Positions 50,905 to 63,500 of a DNA stretch of 64,000 bases are shown piece after piece. The notes beneath the pieces were generated by a model, which ran no database searches, was not told the DNA's origin, and saw only the letters and a list, made by a program, of their open reading frames with translations. The translations under genes were made by a program, and so were the position numbers. The stretch spans positions 39,434,253-39,498,252 of the forward strand of contig OW028575.1 in NCBI GenBank assembly GCA_932294295.1, given 5' to 3'. How positions within the stretch are numbered: position 1 is the stretch's first letter; each line of letters starts with the position of its first letter. The stretch is from Alitta virens. Taxonomy: Eukaryota; Annelida; Polychaeta; Phyllodocida; Nereididae.

Positions 50905-51513
50905 AGATGATCATTGGTCAGACTGGATTAAACATGGTGCTTTAAGCTGTAGAAGCATTAATCAGTGGTTTACATCCTGTGTAAATCCATTCATGAAAAG
51001 ACTTTTGACAGTTTGATATTGACTTTGCCATATTTACAAGTTCTGAGTGCAACTTGGAAAGTAAAGATGTTAAAGTTGGATTCTCCATGTTACGTCTGCC
51101 AAAGTAAGATATTTTTTTTCCTATTGTATTCCTGTTGTTGTAATGTTCTGTTTGTACTTTTGATACTAAGCTTTTTGACAGTTTATTGTAATAAATTATT
51201 TAAGTATGAACTTCTTTAAACTTTTCATGTTGGCAATGCTAACTGGGTGAAATGGTTTAGTAGTGTGTTATCTGCTCTGGAGGTTAATGGCAGTGCGTTT
51301 GAGGTGTGCTGTAGAAACAGTGAGTAATTATGAAGAATACAAAAGATCAGGAAGCCTTACGACTAGACATCAGTGGCAATTCTTCATGAAAAATTAAAAA
51401 ACAATCCTTTGAGTTAATTTAATTAACAGCATTACAGCTATATATGATAATAACTTACATACATTACAATACATACAATGTCTCTTGCAAATGAAAATAT
51501 TTTGATCTAGTGC
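50905..51513. other. 3' ends of the convergent HAUS8 and GST genes
   Basis: HAUS8 and the GST gene are tail-to-tail, so this interval holds both 3' UTRs. AATAAA at 51190-51195 on the plus strand is the likely HAUS8 poly(A) signal, about 290 bp after the stop. ATTAAA on the minus strand (TTTAAT at 51418-51423) is the best GST candidate, about 90 bp after its stop. Confidence 0.55.
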
Positions 51514-54500
51514 TTAGAACTTAGTTGGTTTCCTTTTAGCGATGTAATTGGCTATGGCAGGCACAGCGTCCACTCTCTTCCTAAGAGCTTGCAACTGTGG
51601 GACTAGCTTTAGGTCAACTGTGAGTCCTGTTGTCTCCACCCAGTCACACAAGTCAAAGAAAGCTAGGTCGGCCCAGGTTAGCTGAAATTTGACATGAAAG
51701 TGATATATTATGAGGTGGTTTGATACACAGTAGAAATGAGTTGTGTAGTTAGAAAGTCAGTTTTAAAAAGGTTTTTTTCCCCCCTGAAGTGAGATGGTTC
51801 ATACATCTTGTAAACATGTATCTACGTTTTAAATGTTGAAACTGCTAAGTCCAGTAATTGATTTATAATTTCACACATATTTAAAGTGATACGATGTCTT
51901 AGACCTTCCCAGGCAAATCCAGCCCTTAACTGAAGAAATAGCTACATCTACCACTAAACTTACTTGTTTTGTACTTTTTTGAAACATTTAAGTCATAATC
52001 TTGACAGTACACAGCATCAAAGTACTGGTAAAATCCGTTAGGCAAGATTTGGGCATCATGGTGGAGTTACTGTGGATTGGCTGCTGCTGCTGCAGGCTAT
52101 GGGGTATTATCATAATTTATTCATGTGGCCCATGTGGTCAGAGCTGTCAAACTAACAGAAACAATTAGATGGGCTTGTCCTCTATTTACAGTGTATGATA
52201 TTTACTCATATGAATTGTGAAAACAGTTTACCTTGTTCAGAATCACTTTTTCATAGCTTCAATTAATGTATAAACACAATTTCCAGAGTAAACAAAACCC
52301 TCGTGGTTCCTGGTGGTTGGAATTTGGCTCTGCCTGGCTGTGGTCATGTGACCCAAGCCCAGTTTCAAATTATTTCGGTGTACACCAAAATCACTACAGC
52401 CGATTTTAAGACTGAAATACTCATTACAAACAAATGGATTGGCACAAAGCAAAGTGGTTTCTGACAATACACATCCTCCACTATCATTCAGTGGTTAATT
52501 AAAAGAAACTTTCAGTTTGACCTAGATATGAGACTTCATATCACTTTAAGTTTTATTCTGTAATATTTGATAATTAATATTTCCCGTCAATGTTAATCAT
52601 TGTTAATGGCTACTGCACTGAAAAAAGTGGTAATTTTGGATGATTCTAATGCAGTTTTGCCTGTGATGTCTTTAAACCAACCACTCTCCCCAAAAGTTTT
52701 GCATTCCCAGATTTTTTATAGATATCCTTTTAATTTTTTGGATTTATTTATATAAATGCAAGTATTTAAGGTGTTTTAGACTTACATCTTTGCCTACGAA
52801 CCAGTCTCCTGGATTTTCATCAAAGATCTTCTCCAAAAATCCAAGCTTGCGTGGAAGGTTATTGCTGGATAAATTTGCCTTTTTTTCTTCCTGTGGATAA
52901 TTGAAATATATTGCAATTATAAATGCACGTTTTTTTATATTTATTAGTGCAATTAATCATAGGATCACCTTTCAAGTTAAGGCAGCAATTAAAGGCCATT
53001 GAATTGTGCGCTAATCAACTTATTACGAATACAGATTATTGCAAAAATTATTGCGCCTCATGATTATGCACCATCTGAAAGTTTCAGTTGTAATGTTTAT
53101 TGATTTCACAATTATATATAAATATTTTTATATGCTATTTATTAAGCTAATTTAGTATGCATTTCCAAGACTTCGTGAGGATGTGACTTGATATGGTCTT
53201 GCATGTCAATACTCACTGATTTAGATACTATAGCATTACAGCTATATATATGTTATTAATTAATTCAGTTATTGATTTACTTAATTCAATTGTTATGCAA
53301 TACCTTTCTAGTTTCGTCCTTTTCCAGCAAAAAATAGTCAAACGCGTCTTCAAAAAGTTCATTAATGCATTCAACAGCCATGTCTGCTCTGGCTTGTTCT
53401 AATGATGTCTTTCCTGCCAGGCCTGAAAGAAATCAAAAAGTAGAATTAAGTAGATTGTTTCTCTGGTGAATTGAAAGTGTTTTCCTTTAGAATATTTGTT
53501 AGTACAAATTATCCTTTCATACTATTAAAGTAGAGCATAGATGCCAAGAATAAGATAATGAAAAATAACAGTAAGGTGTATAAATGGAGTTTGAAGTGAA
53601 TAAATGAAAAAGGAATATGAATTAAAAGTGAAGATTAATAATACCTGTTTCTCTAGCAGCTGTCCTGGCAACAGCAAGACTCTGGCAGATCCTCACTCCA
53701 TCCACCTCCAAGATTGGTAACTGGCCAAAGGGAGGGTTCACCTCTGAAGCAAATGCAGAAAATTTCTTTTTTACATTGTCTTGATTACATGCTTAAATCT
53801 AAAATGCTAAAGGACTCATTTAGAGGCCGGGGCATGAATGACCTTATCAAAGCTGGTCTCATTTTGTTTTAATAAGGTGAAAGCTGTTAACAAGTGAAAA
53901 GAGCATCTGGGTAACTTTGTAATCAAGAATACACAGTATGATATGGTAAATTTAGACTTGTATGCAGTTTTAATAGAAATTCTGTTGTAGTGATAGGGTG
54001 CAACATCAACTACATCAATATTTGAAAATTCCTCATTGATTTCCAGTTAAAAATCTCAATTTGATATGACCTGAATTGGAAAAAGTCAGTCTTGAGACTC
54101 CAAACTTTTTTCCCCATCTTATTGTGTTTTGCAAATAAATGTCTTTATTACTTGTCTAATATTAAAGAATAAATAAGGGGGTTTCAGAATTTTATTATTT
54201 TTAGGCCTTGTCCTTAAATAAACGAAACCTTGCAGCCAATTTCATAACCAATCTCAAAGACTTGGAAGCTAAACTCAAGATGATGTCACATGAATGCAGG
54301 ACTCTCATTGGTTTAGGCAGCCCACAACCAATGAGAGTGCTGGACTCACATGGCATCATATGGCATTTAGTTTCCAAGTCGAATGCGATTGTTTCAGATC
54401 TATGAAATTGGCTGTAACATTAAATATTTTTTGGCCTTCAAAAAAAAAAATTACTTCCCCTCCCCTACTTCCAGGAATTCCTAATTTCAAGCAAAACGAC

Positions 54501-54745
54501 ATTGCCACCTCTGCCTCACAGTGCCTCAACCTATAGCTGTAGCACCAACAGTACTGTACTTGCCAAGGCACCGGAGTGTATTGATTATGCACTGTAGCAG
54601 GAAGCTACTTACTTGGTTTTAAAGATGCCCATTCGCCAAGCCCTATTCTGTCGTCTTCAAACTTTACTCCCGCAGTCTCAAAAATCATCCGAGTCAGTTG
54701 TCCTCGAGCTTTGAGATCAAAGTAGATGAGCTTGAAGTTCACCAT
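51514..54745 (-). CDS. Sigma-class glutathione S-transferase (HPGDS-like)
   Basis: Five coding exons on the minus strand: 54613-54745 (ATG), 53645-53743, 53304-53422, 52786-52890 and 51514-51681 (stop). They join in frame to 207 aa, the usual length for the class. The N-terminal thioredoxin fold shows the catalytic Tyr8 in KLIYFD, GQLPILEVDG with the cis-Pro (about 51-60) and the glutathione-binding Gln65-Ser66 in QSLAVAR. The helical domain has ELFEDAFDYF (exon 3), LTWADLAFFD (exon 5) and a C-terminus ending LRKRVDAVPAIANYIAKRKP, closely resembling hematopoietic prostaglandin D synthase. Such enzymes conjugate or isomerise with GSH in the cytosol; prostaglandin isomerase activity here is not provable from sequence. 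A noncoding exon lies upstream at about 55087. Confidence 0.92.
54204..54436. mobile_element. 233-bp foldback (MITE-like) in GST intron 1
   Basis: The sequence folds on itself around 54320. Pairing blocks are GGCC at both extremities, GCAGCCAATTTCATA with TATGAAATTGGCTG, GACTTGGAAGCTAAA with TTTAGTTTCCAAGTC, GATG.CA.ATG with CATGGCATCAT, and CTCATTGGTT with AACCAATGAG. A long imperfect hairpin of this type indicates a foldback MITE; no target duplication was resolved. It lies between the first two coding exons of the GST gene. Confidence 0.8.
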
Positions 54746-55086
54746 TTTGGAACTGATTGATGTTCTAGTGCTGTAAACATATTAGGAAACCGGTACAATA
54801 ATATTTTACATTGCTGCAAAGCTTACTAAGCAGCTGCTAAGTTAGGGTTAATTATAGAATGATGGGGCAACAAACACAATTATTAAAGAATGCCTTTGAT
54901 TAAATGAGTAAAACAGTTAATTTTTTCTGGATTCTGATAAGTTATCTCAATAATGTAATATTATGTATTGTAAATTTGAAATGTGGAAAAATCTTCGGTC
55001 AGTGTAATTTATAAAATAGATATATTGATAATTATCTGTAGGTTGGGTAATATTTGATGTTTTCTTTGCTAAATACAGAATCTTAC

Positions 55087-55170
55087 CTGTAAATGTGATG
55101 TGCTCTTAGCTGCAGCAAATGCTCGTCTGTTCAGCAATTGCAGCTCATCTACTGTTTATAAAAGTTCTGG
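55087..55170 (-). promoter_or_regulatory. Likely 5' noncoding exon and start region of the GST gene
   Basis: On the minus strand CATTTACAG/GTAAGA at 55087 is a strong donor and TTTACAG upstream of the ATG (about 54774) is an acceptor, implying a leader intron. The outer end of the exon is set only approximately: TTTATAAAC at about 55153-55161 (minus strand) could be a TATA box. Confidence 0.5.
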
Positions 55171-55867
55171 TTTTGCTTCGTCATTCAGCTCTGTTTACAT
55201 TGAGCTCTGCAGGCCACTTTTTGTGAAGGGGCATTTGAATATTGTGGGGGAGCAAAGAAATGAAAGCGATGTTTTGCATTGTAAAAGTGCCCCAATTACG
55301 TGTCTGTCATCAAAAATATTTATGTGTATTTCTACCAGTGTGATTAAGAAAAAATACATGTCAGCCTGACTGAATGAATGTCACCGATTCATTTTCTAGG
55401 GCACTATAGGGGGAACAAGGGGCATGCTGATAACTGAATAGACTGCAATATTATGTACACAGATATCTACATTTATGTCGATGTGTAAGAGATCTGCCCT
55501 ATCTCTAACGACAAAGTCTTGTCCTAAAGTGGTCCCCAGTCCTTTCAAATATTCATCCATTACTTCTTTTTTTTTTTTCTTTTTTTATACAAAGTGTTAA
55601 TAACTGTAAACAGAAAGGACAATAAAAGAGATTCTGATTCTGATTCTCTAGGGTTCAGAGCATAAACAATTATTCTGGTGTGCATATTTTTTCTGGTGTG
55701 CATATTTTTTTGGATACATTTTTCATCATAGATTATTCATCGCATGGACCGCCCTGGATACCAAATGAGTCACCAACAACCAGCTTTTTTATTTTTGTTT
55801 TGTCTTTTTAATAGAAAAAATATCAGAGTTTGTAGCTTTGAGCTGACTTGTTAATGGTCTCATACAT
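55171..55867. other. Spacer, no gene recognised
   Basis: No supported exon. It contains a pyrimidine tract at about 55566-55589, three GATTCT-type units at about 55630-55650, and a tandem 18-20-bp duplication of TCTGGTGTGCATATTTTT at about 55673-55711. Confidence 0.5.
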
Positions 55868-56168
55868 CATGTACAGTTGGCGACATTACCTACGTGATGC
55901 ACACTAAAGATAAGCAAATATTATTGCAAATGATCGCAGGTTGCACTAATATTGACTTGGGCAACTTTTCTGAAAGTTCATTTCATAAATAACTTGTTCT
56001 AATGATGTTTTTGAGGCAATCACGTTAGTGATGTCGCCATGGAGGTGATGTCGCCATGGAGGTGATGTCGCCATGGAGGTGATGTCGCCATGGAGGTGAT
56101 GTCGCCATGGAGGTGATGTCGTCACGGAGATGATGTCGTCACGGAGATGATGTCGCCAACTGTACATG
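55868..56168. repeat. 19-bp inverted repeats bounding a 17-bp minisatellite
   Basis: CATGTACAGTTGGCGACAT (55868-55886) is perfectly inverted at 56150-56168. Between them, 56028-56158 is a tandem array of the 17-bp unit GTGATGTCGCCATGGAG: five near-perfect copies, then variants with GTCGTCACGGAGATGAT. The unit shares TGTCGCCA with the inverted repeat, so the minisatellite may have expanded from one end of a foldback element. Confidence 0.9.
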
Positions 56169-56491
56169 TTTGAAAGTGTCAATGTAATTTTGCCAAGAAC
56201 ATGCCAGGAAATGCTAATGTACTCTATTCATGCTACAACCATTAATTAGCATATATGACTTCAGTATTTTAGTTGCAGTTCAAAGGACCAGCTTGACAAA
56301 ATCCTCCAAAACAGTGTGATAATATCACAACAACCATGAAAACAATGGTCAGTGACATCACAAAACTGACCATTGGTCAATGCTTTATGAAGCTGAGGCC
56401 ATAATGTGCAAAAGGCCCAGGTATGAACAGAATCTATGAATTAATATTGCTCGGTTTTCTTTGCAGTTGATTCTGATTAATTGCTGCTAAG

Positions 56492-56626
56492 ATGTCCATT
56501 CAGCGTGATGAATTTCCGCTTTTAGTTGTTTCAGAGGGCTGTCTGGCTGGTCTCATTGTAGGAATTGTCATATTTACTATTGCTTACCCTGCCTTAAAAC
56601 TGCAGGCTCCAAGGCTGCCAAAATGA
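56492..56626 (+). CDS. Possible 44-aa single-pass membrane microprotein
   Basis: ATG at 56492 (A at -3) opens 44 codons ending at TGA 56624-56626. The product has a short charged N-terminus (MSIQRDEF), one strongly hydrophobic stretch of about 20 residues (CLAGLIVGIVIFTIAYPAL) and a basic tail (KLQAPRLPK). Pyrimidine-rich TTTTCTTTGCAG just upstream (ends about 56466) would serve as a 3' splice site, so the frame could be a terminal exon of a plus-strand gene divergent from the GST promoter. I do not recognise the family. A chance open frame in AT-rich DNA is a real alternative. Confidence 0.35.
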   Translation: MSIQRDEFPLLVVSEGCLAGLIVGIVIFTIAYPALKLQAPRLPK

Positions 56627-57513
56627 AATTTTAGGAGTGAATTTCCTTGAAATCAATGACACATTCCAAATGTAAAATAATATTCTATGTTATAAATTTT
56701 GCATTGGAACCTTTAGTCATGTGGGTCCACAGTTTGAATCAAAATTGTGGATGTTCTAAGGTGTGAAAAAAAAGTGTCATTTAACTTGAACTTCATCTCT
56801 ATTTTTATGTAAATAAGGCTGAGATTATCTTATTATAACTGGTGGATGCCAGCTTGGTGCTTTTTTTTTTAGTAAAACTTTAGGCTAGAATATGCAGTGG
56901 ATAACAACCAGTATCATTTATTGTAAAATGCCTTTTAATTTATTGTCGTAAGATAATGTAACACGTAATGAGATAATGAATTTGATTTATTCAGTGACAT
57001 GACTTTGCTTTGGCTAGACAGAATGTGGTCTATTCAGATTTACAAACAGCAGCTGAGCATGCGGCATCATGAAAAAATAAATTTGTTAAATATGGCCAGT
57101 TTTTAAAATCAATGAAGAAAAATTGGCTAAAAAAAAATCTATATTTAGATATGATCATATGTATTAATAGGCCTATATGTTTAATCATACATACTCTGTA
57201 TACACACAGTGGGAAATACAGAAAATATAGGTACATGTGTATAGAAATGTGTTAATAAATCATTAATGTCTATATTGTCCATTGTGTAATTTCAGTGTCA
57301 GCATTTAGGCAACCCTGTAGTTCTTTTATGACACCTACCAGGACCGAATTGTCAAGGAATGATTAGATTTGAAAAAGAAAAGACAACATATTCACATAAA
57401 ATAAGAGATGTTATTTATTTAAGATATAAAAAATTACAGATGCAATTAATTGAATTTGTGAATGGCAGCTTAATTGCAGCATTGCACATCATATTTTACA
57501 CACATATGTGCTG
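56627..57513. other. Spacer downstream of the oxidase gene, no gene recognised
   Basis: No exon supported. The part adjoining 57513 should contain the 3' UTR of the minus-strand oxidase; AATAAA-type signals on the minus strand occur in the TTATTTATTT run at about 57411-57421. Confidence 0.45.
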
Positions 57514-60500
57514 TTATATGCAGACTGCCCAAGGCATTCTTGTAGCGTCGGTCTTTTCTTGACTCTGTAAGTCACATCAAAGATAATGTTATCAGTAATA
57601 GGGTACTCTTGATATTCAAGTGTCATCTTTTTGTATCTGAGTATCTCAGATATGCCATTTAATCTTAGATAAAAAATTGAAGATTTTATTCCTGATAAAT
57701 GCAACAATTTGGATCCGTATCAGCTATTTTGTATAAGCTAATTTGTAATTTTATGGTATATCCTATCACACATCAAACCCAACTTTTTACATGAAAAATA
57801 TCTATCTAAGTGTTTAATTGATATAAAGTGTTACCATTTTGACATATGTGTCACCACATGCAAGACGTATAGCCTCAGAAGTAGCTGGACTGTTCAAGCG
57901 GAAATGTCCCGGACCAAGTCCATTTTGAATCCTTGCTACTCGGATGGCCTCTTTAATTGCAAAGAACACAGACAGGGAGCAGTGCATGGTTGGCTCTCCT
58001 ATCCCCTGCAAAATGTTATTATTTAGGAAAAATACATTTATAAGTGTTTTAGAATTATGAGTTATAATAGGATTCATAATAAATTTCCACCTGTTTTTCA
58101 ATCACATTTTGCCATAAATGGCACGGAGAAGCGCAAAATGAACAGAAATGTTAGCAACAAGTAAAAGCCCAACTTTCCAGCTGATAAAACAGGTCTGGGA
58201 ATCAAATACCCAGAATTTTGCTATATCCTCCATTGTAATTTTTGCTGCTTCTCTGCGCCCATAACAAGGGGCCAGAATGATGAGATAATGGTAAATATTT
58301 ATCTTTGGAAACATAGGAAACTTGAAGTCAGTTGGTACTAACTGTTTTTTTTTATAATTTAGAAAGTTGGGATTTGATTTATTGGTAAAATTTTTGTCCA
58401 TTGTGTGCTGCTCCAATTAAGCTCTATTTAATAAAAAAAATGACCAAAACATAAGTTGACAGTATTTACCAGCCACACATTGAATGAGTTGATCTGTTTT
58501 TGTGTGATGATGGTTTCAGTAATACAGTTGGGCCCAAAAGTTTGCATACACTTAGCAAGATGTCATAAACGAAATTGTGAATAAAATCACCCAAGTGAAA
58601 ATAGGTAGCTAAAATCTTTGATGGAAATAAGGGGAAATGATTGGTGATTATTTGTTTGAGAGAAAATATTTGGTAAGGAAATGAACTTCATTTTGCTGAG
58701 GTGTTGGTAAACTTTTGGGCCCGACTGGAAGTCATAGCTTCTCGCTTTAACCTTCAGTCATTTTGTAGCTTGATAACAATTATATTATAATATTCTTAGA
58801 AATAGTCAGCGAAGTTAGTAATAATTACTAGACTAATGTTGAGGTAAATACGCAGTCATGGAACTGTTAAAAGTGTGTTGTGTCGTTAATTAATTAAAGA
58901 AATATCTTCAACCTTTGAGGAATAAACAGCTTTTGGGTTTGATGATCCCTTCAGAATGGACACATTGAATGAGGAGGGAATGTCAGTGCAGCCAGGAATT
59001 TTGTAGTTTAGTGGACCTCTGGTTACAAGCCGGCCATCCTTGGTGTAAAGTCTCTCTTCATAGACCACAAGTCCTAATCCCTGTCAAAAAAAAAAAAAAA
59101 ATCATATTTGTCTTTTTGACGGATTTGATTGCAGGTAGTAAATAGTTTGTCATTTCTCACCATGACAAAAGCTCCCTCAATCTGCCCAATATCTATGGCC
59201 GGATTCAGACTTTGGCCGATGTCTATGACCATGTCAGTCCGGATAATCTGGAAAAGATATGACAATCAAAAAGAGATTGTTATTTGGAAAATGGCTCACT
59301 TGTAACCAATCAAGTGTAGAACTTAATGACAAATGGATTGTTTGGTTTGATCAATTTGCACAGATACTTATCATTTTGTTGTATTAATTATAATAAAACT
59401 ATTGTTTATTTTGATAATTATGAAAAACTGTTATCAAACTATCACTACATATACATATATTTAAGAAATTTTAACATGGTGTAATGGACTACACAATGTC
59501 ATTTTAAATTGACATTTGAATAGAAATGGGCAGGGGCAAAAAATTGAAATGCTGTTGTTTGAGCATGACTTGTGGATTTATAGCTGAAGTTTTGGGCATA
59601 CTACATTATGGAGATTTTCTGCAGAAAAAATGTCAATGAAAATGCCCCAGCTATTGATCGCAGTAGTTTTTCCAATATTTTCCAGAAAGTCTTACTGTAT
59701 GAGCTCCTGTCAGGACATCGATTTCTACTTCAGAACATGCTGCTCCAAATGTGTAATACGGGAATGGACTGCCCCGTCCAGTGGTCCAGTCCATGTCTAC
59801 TATTCCATTCAACCTACAAATAATCATAGTACCTGATTAGACAATTTAATTGACAGCTATGTAAATAAGGAGTCACTAAATTTGTGTATAAAGTTCGGAT
59901 GAATTTAAGAAGACATACCGGTAAAATCCAAAGACCGATAAACCTATCCTTTCTCCGTAAGCAGCTTTGATCTGCAATATTAATTACCCAAGTTTGTGAT
60001 AATTGCCTGATTGATGTTTAGCAACGTATTCGTATTACCAACTGACAGATAAATAAAATAAACCTTAAGCAAGACAAAAGTCTCACCCATTCTATCCATG
60101 TGCCTTTTGGATTTTTCTCCTTAACTGGTTTCAGTCTGTCATTTAACTCATTGCAGGCATTCTGGAATGGAAAAAATAAAATCAGCATTTTTTTTTCTGA
60201 ATTGCAAGCTGACTGATATTCTGAAGTCAACTCTTGCTCACCAGAAGTGCTGCTCCATAAAGGTCAGTGTTTGTGCTGCCACCTGTTGCACTTGCATTTG
60301 GTACCTTACTTGTGGTCGTTTCATTTATGTAAATCTGGTCCATCGGGATCTCTAGTGCTCTACTAACAATCTGCAAACAATTGTCATAATTAACTTCATA
60401 TACAATCCATATGGCAAGATGAGTTACCTATCTGCATTTAATGGTTGCATACCTGTGTCATTTTTGTGTTGATTCCCTGTCCATACTCAGTCCCTCCATG

Positions 60501-63500
60501 GGAAACAAGGACCGTACCATCCATGTACACTTGAATCAAAGCCCCGGCCTAAATCAAATTATTTTAAATGTTGTATGCTAGCTTTAGATCTGAGAAAGAT
60601 TATAAAGACCTATGGAAAATTATGTGCACATGCAGTGTACCTGGCATGCAGCTAGTGCTGGGAAGCCTATTCCATATTTCACTGGAACCATTGCTATTCC
60701 CCTCTTTCTCCACTGGTTCTGTCTGTAAGAAGGAAGTCAAGTAATATTTCTTTATCACGTATGCCGAATGGTCATTATTGGCAACTAAACTGAAGACTTC
60801 TCACATTTATAACAGAACAGTTTAGTATATATCCAATGATTCTAGTGCTTGGGCATATTGGCAGTCATAGTTTTACTCTGTGATGAGTCTCTTGGCAAGT
60901 GTGCAGTTTAAAGTGATTTGGCTTGTAATACCTGTTAAACTCTTCAATGTTCTCCTTCCGATTCTCCACATCAGCAGAAGTGAGGACCTCTTCCCAGCAT
61001 CGTCTGACTGTGACATCATTCATGGTCTGACCATAATGGGTGATATCACCTTCTTTGTAAAGATGCATTTCTCGTACCTATGGCATCGGTATGGTTGTAG
61101 TCATTTATAGAAGTTATTGTTAGAAACATTCTGTTATTCTTTTCGTGATATCACTATTTTAATTGGTTTTGCAAGCCTATTGTGATTGTGTAGAACACTT
61201 TATGATTTGATGCCTTTCTTGCACATTTTCATAATGAGGACCGTCAGAAATACTACTAGACCACATGATTTTTCTTTTACTCACCTTCATTGGATCCAAG
61301 CCAAGTTCATTGGCAACATGGTGAATAAGGTTTTCTGCAAAGAAGACCCCTTGAAAACTGCCAGAGCTCCTGCATGCAGTATTTGATGGAGTGTTGGTCA
61401 TCAGTGGTGTTCCTTGCACTGTCATGTTGTCAATTTTGTAGCTGTTGTCAGAGTATACCAAGGTCAGCTCTAAAACCTGTGAATATTCTTTATAGGGTTA
61501 TTCAATGTAATTCAGTCTGTAAACAGAGAGGACACTTCCAGAAACTAGTGAGTAATAACTGAGCAGCTTTTTCTTGAAAGCAGTTAAACTTTTTTGTAAC
61601 TGGTTTTGATTATTTTGCGGTTTGCCATTGAAAGAAAATTTGATTTTTCATTGTAATAGCTAGATTTTTGTTATCAGAGAAGTATTTGTAAGTGGGTTTA
61701 TGGTGTTTTATGAAATTCTAGTGACCACAGCTAGTCTACTCTGATTAACATCTGAATTATGTAAGCGTACGTGAGTTGTGCAACCAGCCTTGTGACCTCC
61801 ATTCGAGAAGAACTGGTATTCAACAGCTGTGATCCTTCCATCGTCTTTACAACCAACCTGAAAGCAAATATTAACACCATTGTCTACTCTGAAACAATGC
61901 TTGTGGGGATTGCTCTATATTGGCCCATATGCAGATCTTAGTAATTCCTGCTGGGATGCTTGTCTCAAGAACTAAGGAATTCTCGAGTTCGGATTCTCCA
62001 TCATAACATATTGTACTAAAGTCTACACATGTACTGAAATTCTCTAGCCATTTTGTGTACAGTATCAGGTATTTTGTATGGTGGATGGAAAATATACAAG
62101 TGGGGGCTTGCTATAATTATGATGTTTTGATGTTAGTACCTTGTACTTAGCAAAAACAGTATGTCTGGCTCCTACGGCTAACATGTCATCATCTCGTGAG
62201 AGCACACATCGTATTGGTTTATTCAACCTGCAAGAAGTTTTGGATGCAAATTAAAAGATTACGACAAAAAGTGCTGTTCTGCCTTGCATTAATTTACAAA
62301 TAGTTCTGCCAATATACTATTAATTTTAATTATGGAATGACTTACTTCGTAGCAGCCAAAGCAGCTGGCAAAACTGGAATAAGTGCCTTTTCACTTTTCC
62401 CACCAAATGCCCCACCTGTTGACATACATCAGAATTTCAACTGGTAACATTATATCAATAATGGAATGGTGAGGAGTTCGACATGCAGTTTTGTGGGATG
62501 AGGAAAGAGTATATTGTACGAGGCGAAAGCTATGCTGCGTATTGTTATTAAGAAGTTAAAGCTGGATATGGTTTTGAAGGATACTTCTGAGTCATTTCTT
62601 TCAAACTTACCCATTCTTCGACTGTGTACCTCAATCTTGCTTGCGTGAATGCCCAAAGCAGATGCTGTGCCCATCTGTAACAAATTAAATTGTTGATTTC
62701 TTCACAAATGTACCCCAGGTGGCTAGCAGAAGTGCCAACATAGACAGCAAAATCTTGTACATACCTGAACAATATGAGGCCACTGGGTACTTGAATATAT
62801 GTCCAGTGCATTATCCTCACCTCTGGGTACCACTAGACATGACTGTGTCTCAAGATAGAAATGCTTCTGGCCTCCGATGTGAACTTCACCTTTGAAGATT
62901 CGATCTGCATTCTTCATTCCCTCCGCTGTTCCTTGGGATGGGATGACGTATTTGCCTCGGAACGTTTTGTTTGCCTTAATTGCCTCCTGGAATTAAATTA
63001 TTGTTTTAATAGCAACTGGTTATCTGCAACTATTGTTTGTTAAGTTTTATGTATGATTTTTGGGATATTCATTGGAGACAGGAAGTCTGGCTGAATTTCA
63101 GAGTTTGATCTGAATGGCCAGGTAAGAATGTGCTGAGGGAAAGGAGACTGAGAAAGGGCTTTTCACAGATCTTACCTCAATGGTGACAATAGCAGGCATT
63201 GGTTCATATTCAACTTTTACCAACTGAGCTGCCCGATGGGCCAAATCATGTGATTCTGCAACCACTGCACCAATAGGCTGACCTTCGGTAGTGATCTGAA
63301 AATAAGACATTTGGGGTCAAAATATTTTGTATCCAAGCAAATGACAAATACATCTGTTATTCACAATATGGCGATCAGAAGTTAGTCAGTCTAGCAAATG
63401 ATTGTCTTAACCTCATTAGTTGCAAACATTTTGTCATCAGGAAAACCTTCGCTTTCAAAGTATTTCTGTTGACCGTCTTTATGGGTGAAGAAAGCCACTA

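Noticed and set aside
55100..55369. Plus-strand 89-codon frame opposite the GST leader exon
   Set aside because: It starts at GTG and overlaps the GST promoter/leader exon on the other strand; no domain or splice context.
55946..56182. Minus-strand frame with repeated WRHHLHGDI
   Set aside because: A 17-bp minisatellite read in all three phases gives an apparent 17-residue protein repeat; there is no gene context.
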